From assembly GCA_043813895.1 (NCBI GenBank), contig JBDRKQ010000101.1, positions 130,366 to 194,365 of the forward strand: 64,000 bases of DNA, written 5' to 3'. The stretch is from CAZTAR01 sp043813895 (GTDB lineage: Bacteria > Planctomycetota > Phycisphaerae > UBA1845 > UTPLA1). The notes beneath the pieces are model-generated. The model had not been told where the DNA came from. It saw nothing but the letters and a program-made list of their open reading frames with translations, and did no database searches. Shown in pieces: positions 61,047-64,000 of the stretch; positions within the stretch are counted from its first letter, which is position 1, and each line of letters begins with the position of its first letter. A program made the position numbers and the translations under genes.

Positions 61047-61118
61047 TCGGTACGCCGGAATCACTGGGGGCGTGCTTCAGCGGGATACCACCCGCGTCAA
61101 GGATGACGGGAGACGTGC

Positions 61119-61412
61119 ATGGACGCACTAACATTATATCCCATATCAGGAATCAGTAGTCGCGAAGTCTGGGCCCGGGGGTTCGGTTTGAGCACCGGGA
61201 AGGTGATCACAAGCCAGCCTTCGAGGGGCCCGCCGGTCAAAGATACGGTGGAACTATCCCCGGCGGGAATAGCGCTTTCTCGGGCTGACGTTCAATCTCC
61301 TCCACAGGTCGCTCGGATCCGTGAGTTCCGCGCAGAGATTAAGGCCGGGACGTTTCTGACGCCCGAACGCATGGCCGGGACCGTCGAGAGGTTGCTCAAG
61401 GTCATCGGCTGA
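61119..61412 (+). CDS. FlgM-like anti-sigma-28 factor (candidate)
   Basis: About 97 residues, start after GGAGACG. The C-terminal half VARIREFRAEIKAGTFLTPE followed by MAGTVERLLKVIG fits the helical sigma-28-binding part of FlgM (RIxxIRxxIxxGxY-like, then a helix ending in LL). The N-terminal half SSREVWARGFGLSTGK... is disordered-looking, as in FlgM. No flagellar genes are near, so the identification is moderate. Confidence 0.6.
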   Translation: MDALTLYPISGISSREVWARGFGLSTGKVITSQPSRGPPVKDTVELSPAGIALSRADVQSPPQVARIREFRAEIKAGTFLTPERMAGTVERLLKVIG

Positions 61413-61710
61413 GTGGGCACAACTTGATTCATTCCTGAGAACCCAGAATCGGGCAGAAAAACGGCCCTGTCGTGATCGCCAGAGGGGGCGATTTCGCGAA
61501 ACTGGGGGTTCTTGCGACTGAATCACGACTTAGGTCCGAGCCGCGACTCGACGGACGGAGACCAAAGTTGCGCCGGTAAACGAACGGCTCAAGGCGCGGT
61601 CATGGAATTGTCCACGCGGCAGGCGCGTGGACTTTCGCATATGGCCATCACGGCTATGGGAAAGTAGGATCACCCGCAAAGGGCGGGTAAGTGCCGTCCG
61701 CCGGGCAGGG

Positions 61711-62496
61711 CTACTCCAAATCGAAGTAACAGTTGTCGTCGTAGTTGCCGAACCAGCCGATGTTTTCGAGGGCCGGGTCTCCGGGGTACAGCCCGCTTGT
61801 CCAAGTGAAGGTCATGGCGCGACTGTCGACGTGGCCGTCGCACCAAGCGATGTTGGCCCTGACACCGTGGCGGAAGTGGATCGAGGGATCGGCCCGACTG
61901 CCGAACGTCGGGAAGAACCGGGGCTCCGCGAAGCTGTACTCGATGAGGACGCCGCCGGCAAACGCCGAGTCCGCAAACATCACGGTCTCCGACGGATGGC
62001 GGACGCGGTCATTCTTCGCGCCCACCAGGTCCGTCTCGACGCGGTAGAAACCTCCGGCGACCTTCTCGATCTGCCGCCCGATGAAAGCGAGGTTGTATCC
62101 GTACCCCCCGCAGTTCTTCTCGAAACGCTGAGGATCGTCCTGCGGCAGGTCCATTCGCAACGAAGGGCATGCCCGGATGCCGCCCTCGGCGCCGACGTAG
62201 GAAACGAGCGGGCCGCGCAGGCCTTCGAACGGTTCGCTCGGATTGTCGCGCATCCCGTGCCAGCGGTGCAGGTTCGTGGCCATGAAGTCGGCCGCGCCCG
62301 GGCAGAAACAGTGCTCGTTGTCGTGCGCGTAGTAGCCGTTGGCCAGGCCGATCTGACGGAGGTTTGATGCGCAGACCGTCGCCTCGCCCTTCTTCCGCGC
62401 TGACGACAGGCTCGGCAGCAGGATGCTGATGAGCAGCGCAATGATCGAGACCACGATCAGCAGTTCGATTAGTGTAAATGCCGCCGGACGCTTCAT
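61711..62496 (-). CDS. Prepilin-like protein with N-terminal methylation motif and DGH segment
   Basis: About 261 residues. Short leader MKRPA then AFTLIELLIVVSIIALLISI, the type IV prepilin cleavage/methylation motif, then LLPSLSSARKKGEATVCASN (family-typical). The end has NIAWCDGHVDSRAMTFTW, the DGH segment. Three bases after the preceding stop, so co-transcribed with the dockerin protein. Same family as the gene at 42308. Confidence 0.9.
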   Translation of the reverse strand: MKRPAAFTLIELLIVVSIIALLISILLPSLSSARKKGEATVCASNLRQIGLANGYYAHDNEHCFCPGAADFMATNLHRWHGMRDNPSEPFEGLRGPLVSYVGAEGGIRACPSLRMDLPQDDPQRFEKNCGGYGYNLAFIGRQIEKVAGGFYRVETDLVGAKNDRVRHPSETVMFADSAFAGGVLIEYSFAEPRFFPTFGSRADPSIHFRHGVRANIAWCDGHVDSRAMTFTWTSGLYPGDPALENIGWFGNYDDNCYFDLE

Positions 62497-62498
62497 GG

Positions 62499-63647
62499 CT
62501 ACTGCCCTGTAAGCTGCGCGACGAACGACGCAACATCGAGTGTATCGATCTCGCCGTCATCGTTGACGTCCGCGTTGCTTCGCCGACAGTCCGCGTGTGC
62601 TGCCTCGTAGGCAATCGGGTCGGTCAGCGCGAGAACAAGCGGGACGACGTCCAGGCCGTCGAGTACGCCGTCGCAGTTCATGTCGCCGTCGCCGGGCAGG
62701 ACGTCCGCAACGCCGCCGATCTCGGGTGATTTCTCACCAAAGATGCCGGCGATGTAATTCTCGCCGTTGGTAATGCGGATGAAATCGAAACCGTCGAGGT
62801 TGGCCGGTTGTCCCGTCTCCGGCTCGATCGCCCAGGCGATGTCGAATGCGTCGCCGCCGCAGGAGCCAGGCGTCATCCCCACCTCGAACGGGTCGTCTGG
62901 CGCGGTGTAGAAATCAGCCGGACTCATCTCCGGATCGTCGACAACGTTGTCTCCGTCCAAGTCTCCGAGAATCAACACAGGCGCAAAGTCGGCGTATCCG
63001 AAGACGCCTTCGACGGTCGCGCCGAGGCCGCTGGGGTTCTGCAAGACCGTGACGTCGAACACGTCCGATGGGAGACGAAAGCCCTGCGTCATCCACGTGC
63101 CGCTTTGCCCCGGCGGAATCCAATTCGGGTTGTTGGGCGGGTAGGTCGGGTCTCCAACGTCGTCGTCCCACGCCTGCGTCTCTTCTTGTCCGAGCGGATC
63201 CGGAATGTGCGAACCGGACACTAGATACCACGGGTCGTCGGCTTGGCCGTTGTCGTTGACGTCCCGACTGATCTCGATGTATCCGCACTCGGCCCAGTGT
63301 CGGTTTGGATCGCTGCCGGCCCAAGTCGCGTTTCCAAAGACGATCGCATCGAGGCCGAGAGGATTCGTGTCATCGTTCATAACCGTGTGGTCGAACGCGA
63401 GCGTGATGGAACCGGCGAACCCGCCGAGACTGACGAGCTTACTGTTGTTCGGGTTGTAGGTTCCCGCTCCGGCCGGTGGACCCAACGCCTTGCTCGGATC
63501 GTTGAACAGCGGCTCGTTCACAAACTGCCCCGGCGCCGGGGAAAAATCAATGACGGCAGTTGCGAACGCGGACTGGGCATAAGTCGGCAATGCCCACGCC
63601 TGGCCGAGGACGATCGCAACGGTCAATATCATGCAGGCTTCTCTCAT
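62499..63647 (-). CDS. Secreted protein with dockerin-like C-terminus, function unknown
   Basis: About 382 residues; RBS GGAGG before ATG 63647, which overlaps the upstream stop (ATGA). Signal peptide MILTVAIVLGQAWALPTYA. The body is a beta domain starting with VIDFSPAPGQFVNEPLFNDP and containing a DPNRHWAECGYIEISRDVND segment, a pattern seen in other planctomycete secreted proteins of unknown role. Two dockerin loops at the end (DMNCDGVLDGLDVVPLVLAL and DVNDDGEIDTLDVASFVAQL). Encoded between a PEP-CTERM protein and a prepilin-like protein, so a cell-surface operon. Confidence 0.78.
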   Translation of the reverse strand: MREACMILTVAIVLGQAWALPTYAQSAFATAVIDFSPAPGQFVNEPLFNDPSKALGPPAGAGTYNPNNSKLVSLGGFAGSITLAFDHTVMNDDTNPLGLDAIVFGNATWAGSDPNRHWAECGYIEISRDVNDNGQADDPWYLVSGSHIPDPLGQEETQAWDDDVGDPTYPPNNPNWIPPGQSGTWMTQGFRLPSDVFDVTVLQNPSGLGATVEGVFGYADFAPVLILGDLDGDNVVDDPEMSPADFYTAPDDPFEVGMTPGSCGGDAFDIAWAIEPETGQPANLDGFDFIRITNGENYIAGIFGEKSPEIGGVADVLPGDGDMNCDGVLDGLDVVPLVLALTDPIAYEAAHADCRRSNADVNDDGEIDTLDVASFVAQLTGQ

Positions 63648-64000
63648 TGCAAACCTCCCACCTGGCGGAGCAGACTCAACCGCCTCCTTCCAACGGCCGT
63701 CACACCTGCCAACACCAGCAGCAACGCAGTCGGTTCCGGCACGACGTATGAGTAAACTGTGGCGCCTTCACGGACGTACAGTTCTCCGGTGAAGTTGTTG
63801 TAATTCACGTCGTAGTAGTTGAAGGAGCTGTCCGAATCGGGATCGAATCGGCGCACATCAAGCGGGTTGGTGGTGTCGACTGGTTCGCCTGCCAGTGCGT
63901 CATCCACTGCGGAGTAGCGGACCAATGCCGCATTGTCCTGCTCAGCGCCCCCCAGGTAGTCCCCACCACCGACGTGCAGATTCCCCTCAGCATCGAATCC
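63644..64000 (-). CDS. PEP-CTERM protein, N-terminus beyond window
   Basis: The frame is open to the right edge; about 118 residues are seen. The C-terminus is a PEP-CTERM sorting signal: VPEPTALLLVLAGVTAVGRR, with the PEP motif, a hydrophobic helix and an Arg cluster. It would be exported and processed by an exosortase, none of which is in the window. The visible mature part is beta-like (DAEGNLHVGGGDYLGGAEQD). Stop overlaps the next gene by ATGA. Confidence 0.85.
   Translation of the reverse strand, partial: GFDAEGNLHVGGGDYLGGAEQDNAALVRYSAVDDALAGEPVDTTNPLDVRRFDPDSDSSFNYYDVNYNNFTGELYVREGATVYSYVVPEPTALLLVLAGVTAVGRRRLSLLRQVGGLQ

Noticed and set aside
1..64000. tRNA, rRNA, CRISPR array, replication origin or prophage
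   Set aside because: No conserved TTCRANNC arm with acceptor pairing, no rRNA core motifs, no regular spaced repeats, DnaA-box cluster, integrase or phage structural genes were recognised by eye; a tRNAscan or Infernal run would be decisive.

Overview
The window looks like chromosomal DNA of a planctomycete, probably Phycisphaerae or a near relative. This is inferred from gene content: prepilin-like proteins with a processing motif plus a late DGH segment, secreted proteins ending in dockerin-like DxNxDGxxxxxD repeats, DCNGNGVPDECE-type repeats, a PEP-CTERM protein, FG-GAP proteins, a two-domain M16 protease and many palindromic intergenic repeats. No rRNA, tRNA, CRISPR array, transposase or integrase was recognised.

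Layout. 1-9.0 kb: a truncated FAD/Fe-S oxidase overlapping a membrane spermidine-synthase-like protein, a candidate small RNA unit, cinA, a lipoprotein and a LOG-like protein. 9.0-29.6 kb: the core of the window, two long tightly coupled operons. Operon 1 (9.3-17.5 kb) encodes a Cys-rich HTH protein, a four-gene Hmc/Dsr-type membrane electron-transfer complex whose NrfD subunit is fused to a six-heme cytochrome domain, and a histidine kinase with three stand-alone receivers. A sigma-54 enhancer-binding protein (EBP) follows at 17.7-19.1 kb. Operon 2 (19.3-29.6 kb) encodes four MTH1175/NifX-type cofactor-carrier proteins, a DUF5320 and a DUF1847 protein, two ferredoxin-containing MinD ATPases, an Mrp ATPase, a thioesterase, a metallo-hydrolase, a trans-sulfuration PLP enzyme, a TauE exporter, a DUF364 protein and a small Cys-rich protein. 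The core resembles the Desulfovibrio orange protein (ORP) system, which is also controlled by sigma-54 and a dedicated EBP.

Both operons start with a sigma-54 -24/-12 element, and upstream of each lie two similar TGCRnnnnYGCR dyads at almost identical distances (about 97 and 130 bp from the -24 GG). The likely logic is that the kinase/receivers and the PAS-EBP sense redox or sulfur state through Cys-bearing PAS domains and switch on the membrane redox complex and the metal/sulfur-cofactor operon together.

29.6-64 kb is more ordinary planctomycete chromosome: secreted dockerin/FG-GAP/PEP-CTERM proteins, an M16 and an M1 peptidase, two ABC export systems, an MFS carrier, prepilin-like proteins, a thioredoxin/carboxypeptidase-regulatory gene split by an in-frame TGA, an Rrf2 regulator, pyruvate phosphate dikinase, and two MpsC (DUF2294) genes. 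One MpsC gene is preceded by two tandem copies of a conserved, terminator-ending structured RNA element of unknown class. Start codons were chosen from ribosome-binding sites, overlaps and family N-termini; all functions are inferred from sequence recognition without database searches.
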